Of a stretch of 64,000 bases of DNA, positions 35,384 through 46,230 are shown piece by piece (within the stretch, counting starts at the first letter, position 1; the number at the start of each line of letters is the position of its first letter). Source of the stretch: Coriolopsis trogii (Eukaryota > Basidiomycota > Agaricomycetes > Polyporales > Polyporaceae). Location of the stretch: the NCBI GenBank assembly GCA_020543525.1, contig JAHYIO010000003.1, positions 1,860,001 to 1,924,000 on the forward strand, given 5' to 3'. The notes under the pieces were generated by a model. The model saw only the letters and a program-made list of their open reading frames with translations. It did not search any database and was not told where the DNA came from. A program made the translations under genes and the position numbers.

Positions 35384-35816
35384 TCAGGAGCACCCGAGGA
35401 CCCCTCGACCGCCGCCGCGCATGATGCAGTCCGCACACAGGCTGTCGCTGATCCTGATGGGGTTCCGCTGTGGCTGCTGCATCATTCTCGCGCAGGAAGT
35501 CGACCTGCAGCCTACGTTGCAAAATATTTCGCATCATCAGTACACGACCCGACTATGACGCAAGAGCGCGAGGACGGGGGTCAAGGGGGCGCGATGCGAG
35601 GTGAGAAGCTTACCAACTGGGTGTGCGTGATTCCTGCTGAACAGACAGTTTGATCTCAGGCAGTCTTGCTGACGAGTGGACATGGGGATGAAGTGCTGGC
35701 ACAGGAGGTGCAACCTGCCGTCGATGACCTGAAAGCGTTCGACACCCGAGCGTGCTCGTTCATCAGCGATGTCGTACAATTATTCACCAGACCAGCAGAC
35801 TTACGTTGTGACACAT
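35384..35816 (-). CDS. Small cysteine-rich protein (84 aa), three-exon microprotein gene
   Basis: The function is unknown. Exons 35816-35805 (only ATG plus three codons), 35728-35614 and 35511-35384 close exactly in phase. Nine cysteines lie at residues 2, 14, 27, 32, 44, 49, 68, 71 and 83. The first four, together with His16, Phe34-Ser35 and His38, stand at exactly the same positions as in the protein at 15889-16457, and the next pairs keep C-x4-C and C-x2-C spacing. Key segments are LCQHF, NCLFSRNHAHPVGC, and RNPIRISDSLCADC. No signal peptide is seen. The pattern suggests zinc coordination. The first coding exon of 12 nt explains why simple gene finding would miss the start. The two genes share no obvious nucleotide identity, so they are old relatives rather than a recent duplication. 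Confidence 0.83.
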
Positions 35817-36838
35817 ATTGAATAGAGAGCTCTGTACAAGTATCAAGTAGTGTAGAAGGAGCAGGGGCGACCTGGCGCAGAGAAGAGAGGTGGGAGTGGC
35901 TTGGATGCAGAATTCGCTAGCTACCATGGACTTTAAGTACGGGAGCGGAGGCCCATCACTTGACAGGAAGCGAGGCGTACTGGAGGCCTAATCTGGCTGT
36001 TGCATGCTGACCGCGTTCTGGTGCAATCGGCGAACCGGCAGGGTGAGGCTTGGGCCCCTCATTCTTACCATATGTGCACGAGCCCACATAGCTGTCGCAG
36101 GGCGGCGCCTCGGGATTCGATCAAAGGAATGCTGAATAGTGCGAGGTGATGTCGTCGGTACGCCGGAGACAAGTTGCCTTGACCCGTGTGGTCGGAAGGT
36201 GGAATCCCATGAGAAGCCGTTCTATACGCCATTCATATCAGGACCCCTCAAATGCTACAGCGAAGCTTCGCTCGTTGCGCCCTGCAAGCTTTATCTTCAC
36301 ACCGATTCGGTAAACCGACGAGAGGGAAATTGATATAATATCGAGTATCTTCATCGTGCTGAACACGAGGCGACGTGCATGGCGACCGCATGTTTCATGG
36401 TGCTTGGAGATCTAGTATTCTGGACCCCGCCACGCCTTGGACGATTTAGGTCTATCCGCCGACCTATTAGCCTTTCACATCGGGACGAGGGCGAAATGAA
36501 GTATACCTCTGACCTCCCGCGCAGGCCATAAGATCCTTCCGGTGACCGTAGGCCGACTGACAGACGTTGCGCAGCGACGACAGCAAGGGACCAGACCGCA
36601 TAGCGAAGTCATGCATCTGAAACTAGGCAGTTGAATTGTTTCCCCTATCTGCCGAAGACGGTCGATCTGGGTCTTTGGCCGACACGTTGGCGGGAGCATC
36701 AAAGTGGTCCAAGGAGGAGATGACCCGATTATCGTCACGACCGACGTACATTCATGCTACAATAAGGCGGGGGATGCGGGACGTCTCACACGCGCCACTG
36801 CGAAGAATGGGGGAAAAGGAAACAAGGATGGGCCCTCA
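35817..36838. other. Intergenic stretch
   Basis: About 1.0 kb between the start of the cysteine-rich gene and the 3' end of the bS21m gene, both on the minus strand. Only short frames (under 100 codons) without recognisable motifs are present. Confidence 0.5.
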
Positions 36839-37498
36839 TCATGCCCCACGGGCACGGATCTCATTGACCAGCTGCACCTTCTTCCTCACCTACAAAAGCA
36901 ACCCGGTTATTGAAGCCCCGTAAATGAGCCTGAAAATCCAGCGTACTTCATGGGCAAACCGTCGTCTCCAACGGAGACTCTTGAGGCGGTTTCGCTTCTC
37001 GCCCTTCTTCTCGTGTCTCTCGTCCCGGATGTGAGTCTGGCGAACCGCATTGACATTGAGAATATTCTTGAGCTTCATCAGAGCCGTGGCAAGGTCACCG
37101 TGCTCCACCGCCACGCTCCGGCCTTGGTAGGACACTTAGCGAGCTGAGCGAGCAATCAGTGCCGAGATCTCACCTGAGTATGCGTCGTTTGGCCTTCTCA
37201 GAAGGCTGACGGTTTTCTCTCTGTCCGTCCATATCTCCTCCGGAGTTTTTGAGTTCTTCGATGAGGACGCGTTGCCAACCATCACTTGTGACACGATTGC
37301 CGGGAACGAGGACTCAGACTCGCTATGCTGTGATGTTCGGACAAGCTTCCCACTCTGGTCGTTCCAGCCACTTGAGGAGTTCTGGGAAAGAGGCATAGTT
37401 GCCACAGCCCGAGCGGAGTAGCCAGGGTTAGAGCGAGATGCAATGTAACGAGAGCATTGATGCACTAGAGTCGGTCTGAAGTGACGTGTCGAGAACAT
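36839..37498 (-). CDS. MRP21: Mitochondrial small-subunit ribosomal protein bS21m
   Basis: Component of the mitochondrial ribosome small subunit. Exons 37498-37174, 37122-36947 and 36889-36839 close in phase and give 183 residues. The N-terminus (MFSTRHFRPTLVHQ) is basic and lacks acidic residues, as expected of a mitochondrial targeting sequence. A Ser-rich linker of about 80 residues follows. The S21 domain is GRSVAVEHGDLATALMKLKN, then RDERHEKKGEKRNRLKSLRW, then RRRFAHEVRKKVQLVNEIRA. Exon 2 uses an AAG acceptor. If intron 2 were retained the protein would end in a hydrophobic tail; the spliced end matches the family. It shares a 199-bp divergent promoter with GIR2. Confidence 0.93.
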
Positions 37499-37697
37499 AT
37501 CGAACCCTGCGAGAAGGAGGGAAGGACTCTGGTGGTATTAGCCAAGTTGCGTGACCCGTCGTGGATGAGTGTGCGTGACCGACATCGAGACCCCGGAGAC
37601 CTCATTTTCTCTTCCGTTCACTTGCACATCGAGAGATATAGTACCACAATCGCATCTCCGGCGCAGCGTCCTTGCCTTCGAGTACTCCGTACACAAC
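37499..37697. promoter_or_regulatory. Bidirectional promoter between MRP21 and GIR2
   Basis: Only 199 bp separate the two divergent start codons, so both promoters must overlap here. No TATA box is evident; this is typical of housekeeping pairs. Confidence 0.6.
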
Positions 37698-38756
37698 ATG
37701 TCTTCAGAGGTTCTGTCCGAGGAGTTTGAGGTATAGCAGCCATTTGTCGCGCACCTCGTACCCGTCCTCAATCGATCACACAGGTCCTCGAATCAATCTA
37801 CCCCGCCGAGCTCACCAGTGCGTCGCGCCGTCCCATTCCAGCCCTCATCCCGAGCTGAGACTCATGCAAAGAATTGTCCGAAAGGGAAATACGCATCGAC
37901 GTTGAGCCCGATGACCCTGTGGAAGGCGTAGACGAGCGTGGGTGCCCGACGCGTCTCTTGTCCGGCTGCATGCTCAAGATCACACAGTCGCGGTTACTCT
38001 CACTGTCGAGTACACGGACGAGTACCCCGATTCTCTGCCAAAGTTCTCGTTAGAAGTCTCACAAGGAGACCTTGACGAGGATGAGATCAATCATCTGTTG
38101 GGCGAGCTGGAGAAAGTGGTATGTGGTTCCATGTCGCGCTCCATCCCCCTGTGCCCTCACTCTGCGCATTTGTAGGGGGAGGAGAATCTTGGGATGGCAA
38201 TGACTTTCACAATAGTCACCCATCTAAGAGAGCGATTGTCTGTGCTTATGCGGGAGAGGGAGGAGCGTATACAAAAGGAAGCGACTGAGAAGGAGCGGCG
38301 AGCTCTCGAGGTATGCACTACACCCCTCGTACCTGCAGGTCGAAGGGTGCATACTGACCTTTCTCGTAGGCTGAGGAAGCGAGAACCAGAGGCACACCTG
38401 TAACGATCGAGTCCTTCAAGATATGGAAAGTCAAGTTCGACAAAGAAATGGCCGTGAAACGTGCGCGAGAGGAGGAAGAGAAACTCAAGGGAATGTCGGC
38501 AAAGGAAAGGGAAGAGTACAAAAAGTCGCTCACACGTCTGAGCGGTGCGTATCTCTGCTCTTGCATCTGGACCGTAAATCACTAAACGTCTGCTCCAGGC
38601 CGACAGCTTTTCGAGCGCGACCGGAACCTCGGCACGCTGGACGAAGGCCTCGCCGAGGAGGACGCAGTCTCAGTGGACATCAGTCAGTACGACCGAACCG
38701 CGGCGGAGCAAGACGAGGACGAGGAAGACCATGTGACGTTCAGCGACAGTGACTGA
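37698..38756 (+). CDS. GIR2: RWD-domain protein Gir2 (RWDD1/DFRP2 type)
   Basis: Cytosolic, highly acidic protein that binds Gcn1 and the GTPase Rbg2 and tunes Gcn2 signalling on ribosomes. Exons 37698-37730, 37784-37817, 37872-37937, 37979-38118, 38176-38310, 38370-38544 and 38599-38756 close in phase and give 246 residues. The RWD domain is at the N-terminus: EFEVLESIYPAEL, then VTLTVEYTDEYPDSLPKFSL. A helical Glu/Lys-rich middle follows, then a region starting FKIWKVKFDKEMAVKRAREE that corresponds to the DRG-family-binding segment, and an acidic tail with EQDEDEEDHVTF. Intron 3 is only 41 nt. Functionally it links to GCN3, also in this window, since both act in the Gcn2/eIF2 response, but the genes are 23 kb apart and not co-regulated by position. 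Confidence 0.92.
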
Positions 38757-38850
38757 AGAAGCATACCAACCCTGCGCAATTTGTAGCCCTCTGCGATGTA
38801 GCCCCACCGAGCTGTACGCTGTAGTCTAGAATTCTATGTGTCCACACAGT

Positions 38851-40742
38851 CTACAGTCCGGCTAGAAGACCCTCCTCGCCCTCCACGCCCACAACATGAC
38901 CCCCACCCTCGACTTCTTTGCAGCCGATGTCATCCCTGCCGACCTCCTTTAAGAAACCATCCACCTCGTGCAATGGCCGCCCACGCCCGGTGTCGACGAC
39001 AAGATCTTCTCCGATTGCTCTTATCCATTGGATGACAGGCTTCCGAATCCATCTCTCGAGCTCCCCGAACTTTTTGCCTGATTCGAACCAGCCGAGATGC
39101 CCGCCCCCGCTCGTCACCGCTAACACAAACCAGCCGTTGTCCGTGACACCAACCGGAACGTGGCTCGCGATAGGATCGTCGGCCGCGCTGACCGCAAGGA
39201 ACGGCACCCGGATGTCCGCCAGCATCTTGTGGCTCGTCGCGGCAGCGTAGTAGTCGCGGGCCGTAGCGAACGGGAAAGGGGGCGAGGACCCGCCTGCGAT
39301 GCGCGTTACGGCGTTGTCGAACTCGATCAGCGTCATGTTTTTCCTGGGCAGTGACGTCTGCACGCTCTTCCACAATGCGGATTCAGGAAACCTCGCCAGG
39401 GCGTCCCTGTGCCGCGCGACCAGGTTCTGCAAGTTCTGGGCCATTCCGCGGGAATAAACGTGGCGATGGAGGAAACGGCTCTCCAGGCTAAACGGCAAAC
39501 CTTATAAGTCTACTGCTGGTCCGGGTGTGGTTGTCCCCCGGCTATCGAACGCCTCGATGTGACGACGCGACGAGGGCGACGAGGGACTGAATTGAGAGAC
39601 AGGGACGCACCGGTCACTGGACACCACCAGGTCCCACGGCTAGAGCGATCGCGCAACGCACGCATGAGCACACGAGGCAGGGTGGAGGATGGAAAGACTG
39701 TGCCAGATCGGCGGGACTTACAGAGCCAAGCGCGCAGCCTGCAGCAAGCCGGCTGTTGGACCCCTCCTCAGCGATGTACCGGGTGAGCACGTTGGCTCCG
39801 AGCGAGAAGCCGACACCGATGAGCGGCGCCCGCGGGTACTTCTTCGCAATGTACATGACAGCGACCCGAATGTCTTCGGTATGTTGGGCCGAGTACAGCT
39901 GGGGGCTCGTGAGGGGTACTCCGGCACCTGTTGCATGCGAGCGCGGGGAGGGCCACAGCGATCAGAATTTCATGTGTGGAGAAGGAAGGACGGATTGGCG
40001 TGTGCAGGAGGGACTGTGCTTACACCCGCGAAAGTTCACGACTATGCCTCGGTAGCCAAGCCCACCTTGCTCGACAGGCGTGCAGGCTGGAGCGAGGATG
40101 GATCGTACATACGACTCATGTGAACCTGACGATGCTTGGTGAGCAGGACAACGCAATACGGACCGGGGTGAGTCAACGCGCACCTCCCGTAAGCCCATGG
40201 AGGACGACGACGATCGGTGTCTCGTCCGGCAGAGTGCGCTCTTCAGCAGGAGGAGTGGAGTCTAGCCCACTGTACGCGTTCTGAGCTACACCACGCTTTC
40301 ATGCGCGACTCGACTCACATCGTTCCGCCGTCCAACGTCCGAAGGAGCGTCCTGCGCGAGGGTGCATGCGGGGTTCATGATGCGTAATCGGCGCGGGGAT
40401 GCTGTGGGGCATACGTACCTGTCGTATTCGACCTTGTCTATCTTGGAGAAATCTCCTAGGACGCAATACGCAGTCTGCAAATGGCCACTGCACATCCGGC
40501 ATGAGCGGGACGCGACGACATGGAGGGTCGAAGGCAAAGATGACGCACCTGTTCAGCCACCAGGCGGGCCGGAACTCCTGGAAGAGCGACGGACACCGAG
40601 AATGGACAAAGTCGCGTAGGGTGACCTTCTCTATCGTCTTGGTGCTTGCGGCAGGCCTGACAGAGACGGTCTCCGGGGTGCCAAAGTATAGTTTGGGTAC
40701 ATAGTAGGATGCTGAAAGAAAGCTGAAGAGAGCACCCATCAT
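38851..40742 (-). CDS. Alpha/beta hydrolase of the YheT/ABHD1-3 and Eeb1/Eht1 type
   Basis: Probably an esterase or acyltransferase acting on medium-chain acyl esters, as yeast Eht1/Eeb1 do. Eight exons close in phase: 40742-40549, 40487-40419, 40351-40319, 40269-40184, 40125-40024, 39927-39722, 39639-39611 and 39487-38851. They give 451 residues. Family landmarks are SGHLQTAYC near the N-terminus, DGGTIGLD, VVVLHGLTGGSHESYVRS, the oxyanion-type YRGIVVNFRGC, the nucleophile elbow GVGFSLGANVLTRYI (Ser), the acid AADDPIA and the base GGHLGW. The N-terminus starts with a hydrophobic MMGALFSFLSASYYVPKLYF, a possible membrane anchor. The first codons may be extended upstream if another exon exists. 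It ends 94 bp from GIR2, converging. Confidence 0.92.
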
Positions 40743-41252
40743 GATCACCTTGACGCAGGCAACTCGAGGATCTGGAGGACGCAGGAGCTAAACGCGAGAC
40801 ATAGACACGCCAAAGGCGAAGATGTGCGAACAGAGGACGAGAAGGGAGGAGGACAAGTCTATACCGAGATCGCCGTGCCCGACGTCGACAGTACCCGGGC
40901 GGTCACATCCTCCGACGACGAGCAGTCCACCTCCACTGCCAGCCACTTCCTCGTTGTCTTCCAACCCGGCAACCATCCTTTCCGACCCGAGCGCCCGTTG
41001 CTCATTGGTCATGGAGAACTCTCTGCCTATAGCCACTCCCAAACTTTGTTGGTGTCTCTGGAGTCTGGACAATCAGACATCGGCATCGAGAAACACATGC
41101 TGTAATGAGTATTCGTTACAGAAACCAAAAGTACAACCAAGCTGGAAGTGCGACAATCGATACACACAGCGAGCAGTCTACGCACAATCAAGAGAGCAAG
41201 GATACACACACATGCCCCAACCATAACCGCATCCTCCATCCCATAACCCCAC
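40743..41252. other. Intergenic, between two minus-strand genes
   Basis: About 0.5 kb between the SmgGDS-like stop and the hydrolase start. Overlapping frames of about 90 codons exist on both strands (40824-41105 plus, 40788-41072 minus) and cannot be told apart as coding. It should contain the hydrolase promoter. Confidence 0.45.
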
Positions 41253-43916
41253 TCATGCCCACGCTTCCAAAGCTCGCTTCGCCGCGGCCGCAACCTTTGC
41301 ATTCGCCTGGACCTGTCCCCGAGCGCCCTCTGCTTCCTTCGCAAGAGCGTCGATCAGCGCCTTCGTGCTCTCCTTCATCTGCTCCAGATCCGTCGTCCTG
41401 CTCTCCGCGACGACGCCCTTCCGGCCCAAGTGTCCGAGCAGTGCGCACACGTTCGACCGGACCTCAGGAGGGACGTTCGGCGCGCTACCCTCGCGCAGCA
41501 CGCCAACGAGCATGTCCAGCGCACGGCGCGGCCCCACCACCGGCGACCCTTCCGAGGCAGAGACGGCCGAGAGCGGTTGTGACGTCGTCCGGATCGCCTC
41601 CGTAGGCAGAGGGTTGAGCAGGGAGTCCAGTACCAACGTGCCTGTCATATAACACGGGGAGGAAGGGAAACAAAATAAAAACGCGCGTCAGTGCTCGATG
41701 CTGCGTGGCGGCAGGAGAGGAAATGAACGGCGCGTCGGTGTACCTCCGTTTGGGTGTGTGCTGATCAGCGACAGCGCCACGACGCCCTCGTTGATGAGGG
41801 TAGGATACCGCTTGCTTCTCCCGATCAGTCGAGCCAGCGCAGAGACGCATGGCTCGGTCACGACGGCCTTCATGGCGTCTTCCCGCTTCTTGGCCCGTGC
41901 TTCATCTAGGCCCTTCGGGTCGGTCGACCAGAGCGACTTGACCGCGTTCACGAGCACGCGCGTGCCCTCGCTCTTCGTCGCGATGGAATCAGATCGCCGC
42001 ACGAGGTCGAGGATTTGCCTCAACGGGGACCCGCTCTCATCCGGAAGGACGAGGGAGAACGTGTTGTTGACTAGATAGGAAGTCTCGGGTCAGCGGACGG
42101 AAGGCCAAGGAATGCGGTCACCGGAACGCCACGCTCACTCTCGCCATTGCACATGTGTTTCGCAACGCCTATGGCTGCAACCTGCACCATCTCCACCATG
42201 TCGGCCTTCTCGCTCCAGATTTGCGAGGCGCCAAGTCGCTGGATGATGCCAGCCTCACCCAGTGCAGCCCTGCAACCCTGGGATTGCGCCAGGTGCTTCA
42301 AGAGCCCAATAACGCCATGCTTTACCTTGATATCGGCCTCTGGATCCAGCAAAGCAGCAAGATCGGGCGCAAGTGATATAGGTGGCTTCACGATCGCGGT
42401 AGAATGAGCGTCTGTGTGATTGAAGTCAAAAACCGGACTGAGCTTCGAGAAGCGGATAGTCATTCATACCTCGTCGACAGATGTTACCCAGACTGAGCGT
42501 GGCACATATGACCAGATCGTCACGATCAGTCTCTTTCAGGCTCTTGTGAGTTCGAATCCACTCCACCATGCGGTTCACGAATGCGCCGCCAGGCTGGTCT
42601 GCCTCCGAATCATCCCACAGGGTGTCAATGTTCTTCTCCTCGCCTGCAATCTCCACTATTGCCTTCACAATAGCGCCTTTTCCGAGGTCGAACCCTTTCT
42701 CCTTCGATGGGCGTTCCTCTGGTGTCCAGTATGGCGGGTAATCGCCCTTGTCCACGAAGGTCATTAGTTCTGCGAGGCAGGGAACACCGCCATGCTCGCC
42801 ATCAGGGAATGTCAGCCCTCGGGCAAGAGAGAGCCGGACGTCTTCTACATCGAGACATAGAGACTCTATGAGACCGCAGATCTGCTCATAGATGTCAAAG
42901 TCGGTTTGCACAAGACTACGGCGAGAGGCAGGGGTTGCAAACGAGGCGGGGAGAGGAGGATAGGGCGGAACATAGGCCCGCAGCTGAGACACCAGAATTG
43001 GTAGCGCGTCTTGCCCCAAGACGACCCGGGATGATTCTGATGAAACGCCAATTAGCTGGGAACCACAGGTACTTACTGCAAGTCAAGACTCACGAGCCTC
43101 CTCGTCGCCTCGCAGCTCAGCAATCGCTCGCCAAGACCAGGCAGCCAGGGTACTGCGCAAACTCCAGGATTCAGAAGACTCCTCTGGGGAGGGCGCGGGA
43201 GAAGCGTATTGCCACGATCCGATGGGGTATGTGGCGGCAGAAAGCTTCAAGATGGTCATGGCAGCCTCGAGAGATATCAGACGATCCTTCACCGCGTCTA
43301 GTCTGGTCAGTCAAGATAAACACAGAGTAAGCCGCAGAGACACACCGTAGCCGACGCTGGCATTCAGCAGGAACCCGATAGCAGTTTTGACGATCTTCAG
43401 GTCGGGTACGGAGAAGGGGAAGGGGTCTCGCTGAGCAGGCTTAACAGATTCAGCATAGCTTTCAAGGAGACCGAGCACAGTCTGAGGGAAGCCAGCCTCT
43501 AGCAGAGTTCCCCTGTTTTCATCTGAGGCGAATGCGTGATTAACGCCGCCATGACTGGGCACTGTCGGCATGCTCACCGTGGTCCATACACAGATTGGCA
43601 GCGACTCGAAGGAGCTCATAGATAGCAGATCCAGCATTCGAAGCATCATTGAGTGCGCTCTTGAGGAGGGAGGTTAGCGTCTGGGGAAGGAGCGTCTGTC
43701 CGAGCGCAGTCTGTTGTTCAACTGGAGCGCGGCGGTCGGCATGGGGTACGCAAGAGAGCAGAGGAGAGGCGGCGAACCATCCTTGCTACGCAGATCGTTG
43801 GCGAGGCTCTTTGCGGTGAGCTCGATCTGGGGCCATTGGTCCGGGGGATTGAGAGGGAGCTGGGCTAGCAGATCGCCGAGCTTGGAGGCAGATGCGAGGG
43901 CTGTGCTTCCGCTCAT
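41253..43916 (-). CDS. Armadillo-repeat protein resembling SmgGDS (RAP1GDS1)
   Basis: SmgGDS proteins chaperone and activate small GTPases with polybasic tails. Multiple exons are recognisable from 43916 (MSGSTALASASKLGDLLAQL) to the stop at 41253. They include NDASNAGSAIYELLRVAANL, then ENRGTLLEAGFPQTVLGLLE, then FDIYEQICGLIESLCLDVED, then DDLVICATLSLGNICR, then AALGEAGIIQRLG, then VQVAAIGVAKHMCNGE, and a final LEQMKESTKALIDALA. The helices recur in ARM-like units with Asn near the ends (LSLGN, AANL). Exon edges were only partly worked out, and the join of the first to the second exon near 43720-43760 is uncertain (the best in-frame join would need an unusual donor). The total is estimated at 700-760 residues. 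Similarity to SmgGDS rests on ARM pattern and the LSLGN-type segments, so the exact function is inferred. Confidence 0.75.
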
Positions 43917-44301
43917 GACGAGATGAGATTACGGGGGCGGACGCACGCCGTGAGGGCGGTGGCGGGCAGCGGGGGCGGGGGGTGCGACAAGGTGGTAGGC
44001 GAGAGAAGGAGATGGGTGGGATGGTCGCGCCCTCCTGAACTCAAAGAGCGAGTGCCGACCTGTGTGCGCTCACGTCCATGCCCAGCTGAGGCCCGGGAGG
44101 TCCCATCGCCCAAATCTCCCTCGATCTCACCCACGTGGCCTCCACAACCACAGATAACATAGACGCCCGCCCGTTCCCTGCTTCTTCGCCAGTGCGGGCA
44201 TTGCCGCCCCCGACTACAGCTCCCACTCGTACCGACTGAATTGTGCCTGGCCCGAGGTTCCCAGCAGTGTTCCCACTAAGTACATAACAGCTCGAGAACA
44301 T
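43917..44301. other. Intergenic between SmgGDS-like gene and BET2
   Basis: 385 bp holding the promoter of the SmgGDS-like gene and the terminator of BET2, both minus strand. It is G-rich near 43970-44000. No gene is seen. Confidence 0.5.
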
Positions 44302-45663
44302 TCAAGATGCAGACCGTCGCGGGAGAGCGGTCCAACCCTTGCGTAGGCCCTTCGACTCCATCAGATCCGCCGGCATGCAATACACGGGATCCAGGTCGTT
44401 CAGCCCAGGGTAACCCAGCAACGACAACCCTACAGTCACAATAAGTCTCTGAGCTTCGCGTACCCGTGATACACATACCTGCTATCCCAAAGTGAGTATG
44501 AAAGACGTCAGGCTGGTCCCCCGGTCTGTCTGCGATACCGCCGTGCTCCGGGTCCTGTACAGCAAAGCCTCAGCTATTATGGTCCTGCTCCCGTTAGGTA
44601 GGGTACGTACTTGCGCGGAGAGAATGAATGTCGTCAGCTTCTCGGCATTGATCCATGGGATCTTGTTCAGGATGGACATTGCTGAGAGTACCCAGAAGCT
44701 ATAGCACACCTGAGGACATAGACCGTGGTCTCAGGTCAGAGATCGAAACATTGCTTTCACTTACGTCCTCGAGCTTCTCGGGGCGTCCGTTTAATCCCCC
44801 GTTCGGCAGCTGACGCTCGGCGAGCCACCATCCCAGGGTGTCCTGGTCTACCTCGTCGAGTCTGTCGAGAATAGCAAGTGCGGCGACGCAAACAAAAACT
44901 TCAAGAAGCATTAGATCATCGCAACAGAGAAGAGACGGCACACACCTTGAGCGGCATGGCTTTCGGCACCCTCCCGAGCACCGAAGCCGCCGTCAAAGTT
45001 CCGGCACCTACGCAGGTACCCCACCGTCTTCTCGACGTCAAGCTCGTGCAGATGGCCGAGAAGCGAGAGCGCGTTCACTGCGCAATACAGAAAACGTGTG
45101 TCGATCTCGCCGAACTGGTCCCCGGCAAAGACACCTGACTCCTGCTGCAGAGACAAAATGACTGCTCGAGTTGTGAGTGCCGATGGCTAGCCGGCTCATG
45201 ATCGAACCCACATTTCACGACTCGCGGGATGTCCAACCGATCAAGGGCGTCCTGTATCGTCAGAATCTGGATCGCACTCAGTGTGGAGAGCAGGTGCGCG
45301 TCGTGGTCTGGGTGTGCACCAAAGCCGCCTAGGACAGAGTATGTCAAGATCATCGTATGCCGCAAGAATACTCTTCTGGACGACAGACCTTACCTGCTTC
45401 ATCGTCCCAGCAGCTCATCACAAACTCGATCATCTCCTCCCTATTCAAGGCATCTTTGTGCTTCATCGTGCAGAGGGCCATTAAGCCCCAGTACACCGCG
45501 TTCATCCGCAGATGGGCGGTGAGATGGTAGACCAAATCATCCTTATTCTATACAGAACAAGTACGTTGATAGGCTCAGTATCACAAAGATGGTAGGGGTG
45601 ACATACCTCTCCCAGAGACTGGATGTATTTGACATGCGATGGTATGTCCAGAGTAGCGGTCAT
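44302..45663 (-). CDS. BET2: Rab geranylgeranyltransferase beta subunit
   Basis: Catalytic subunit that transfers geranylgeranyl to C-terminal cysteines of Rab GTPases, acting with Bet4 and the escort protein. The gene has about seven or eight exons. Blocks in order are [19 protein letters not shown], then [17 protein letters not shown], then [20 protein letters not shown], then [15 protein letters not shown], then [20 protein letters not shown], then [17 protein letters not shown], then [20 protein letters not shown], then [13 protein letters not shown], then [20 protein letters not shown] and [16 protein letters not shown]. The zinc ligands (Asp in the [14 protein letters not shown] region, Cys in DVCY, His in FHTHFGIAG) are all present. 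The repeated alpha-alpha barrel motifs and length of about 330 residues fit the family. Confidence 0.95.
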
Positions 45664-46230
45664 TTTCGGCTAGTTATACCTATGAACCAAAGTTAGGACA
45701 CCTCATGTGAACATCTGCAGCTGAACTCGCCTCCTTAATCCCGAGGTAGACGTCAAGATATTGAACAACCGTTCTTTGAGGACCTGGCCCAAGAAGACGG
45801 TGTTGAGCAACTCCGCGAGCGCGCGTGGATTCCTCAAGACTGGATCGGAGATAGCCGTATGCCCTGGGCGTTTAGTAGCAAATACCCCACATAAGTCAGG
45901 CCAAATTAGTCACGTCGGTTCGGGGAATTCCATACCCGAATTGACCCTGTAATACCTCACCGTGGGGTTGCGGGGTACCATCGTGCACCTCGTCCGCAAA
46001 CCTGTCCTCAGGGCTGCGATACAAAGGTATGCATATGCTCTATATCACCCCTTTCATGTATTCTGCACTTGTGGTGCTACTTGTGGCCAAAACGCACTCA
46101 ACGGTGCGGCGACGCGTTGGCTCATACTCATTGAATCTAGTTCATTGCCAATTCCAAGCTAACAGACTATTCCTCAGGAGGTCCCCAGGCGTCCTCTTTT
46201 CATCGAAGCAGTCATACTTTTGCCCAATCT
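45664..46230. promoter_or_regulatory. Divergent promoter region of BET2 and the isomerase gene
   Basis: 567 bp between divergent start codons. Only short frames are present. No obvious TATA box; the last 90 bp before 46231 are T-rich and likely 5' UTR of the isomerase gene. Confidence 0.5.

Noticed and set aside
40824..41105. Plus-strand frame of 93 codons and overlapping minus-strand frame
   Set aside because: Lie in the promoter of the hydrolase gene; no similarity, and equally open on both strands.
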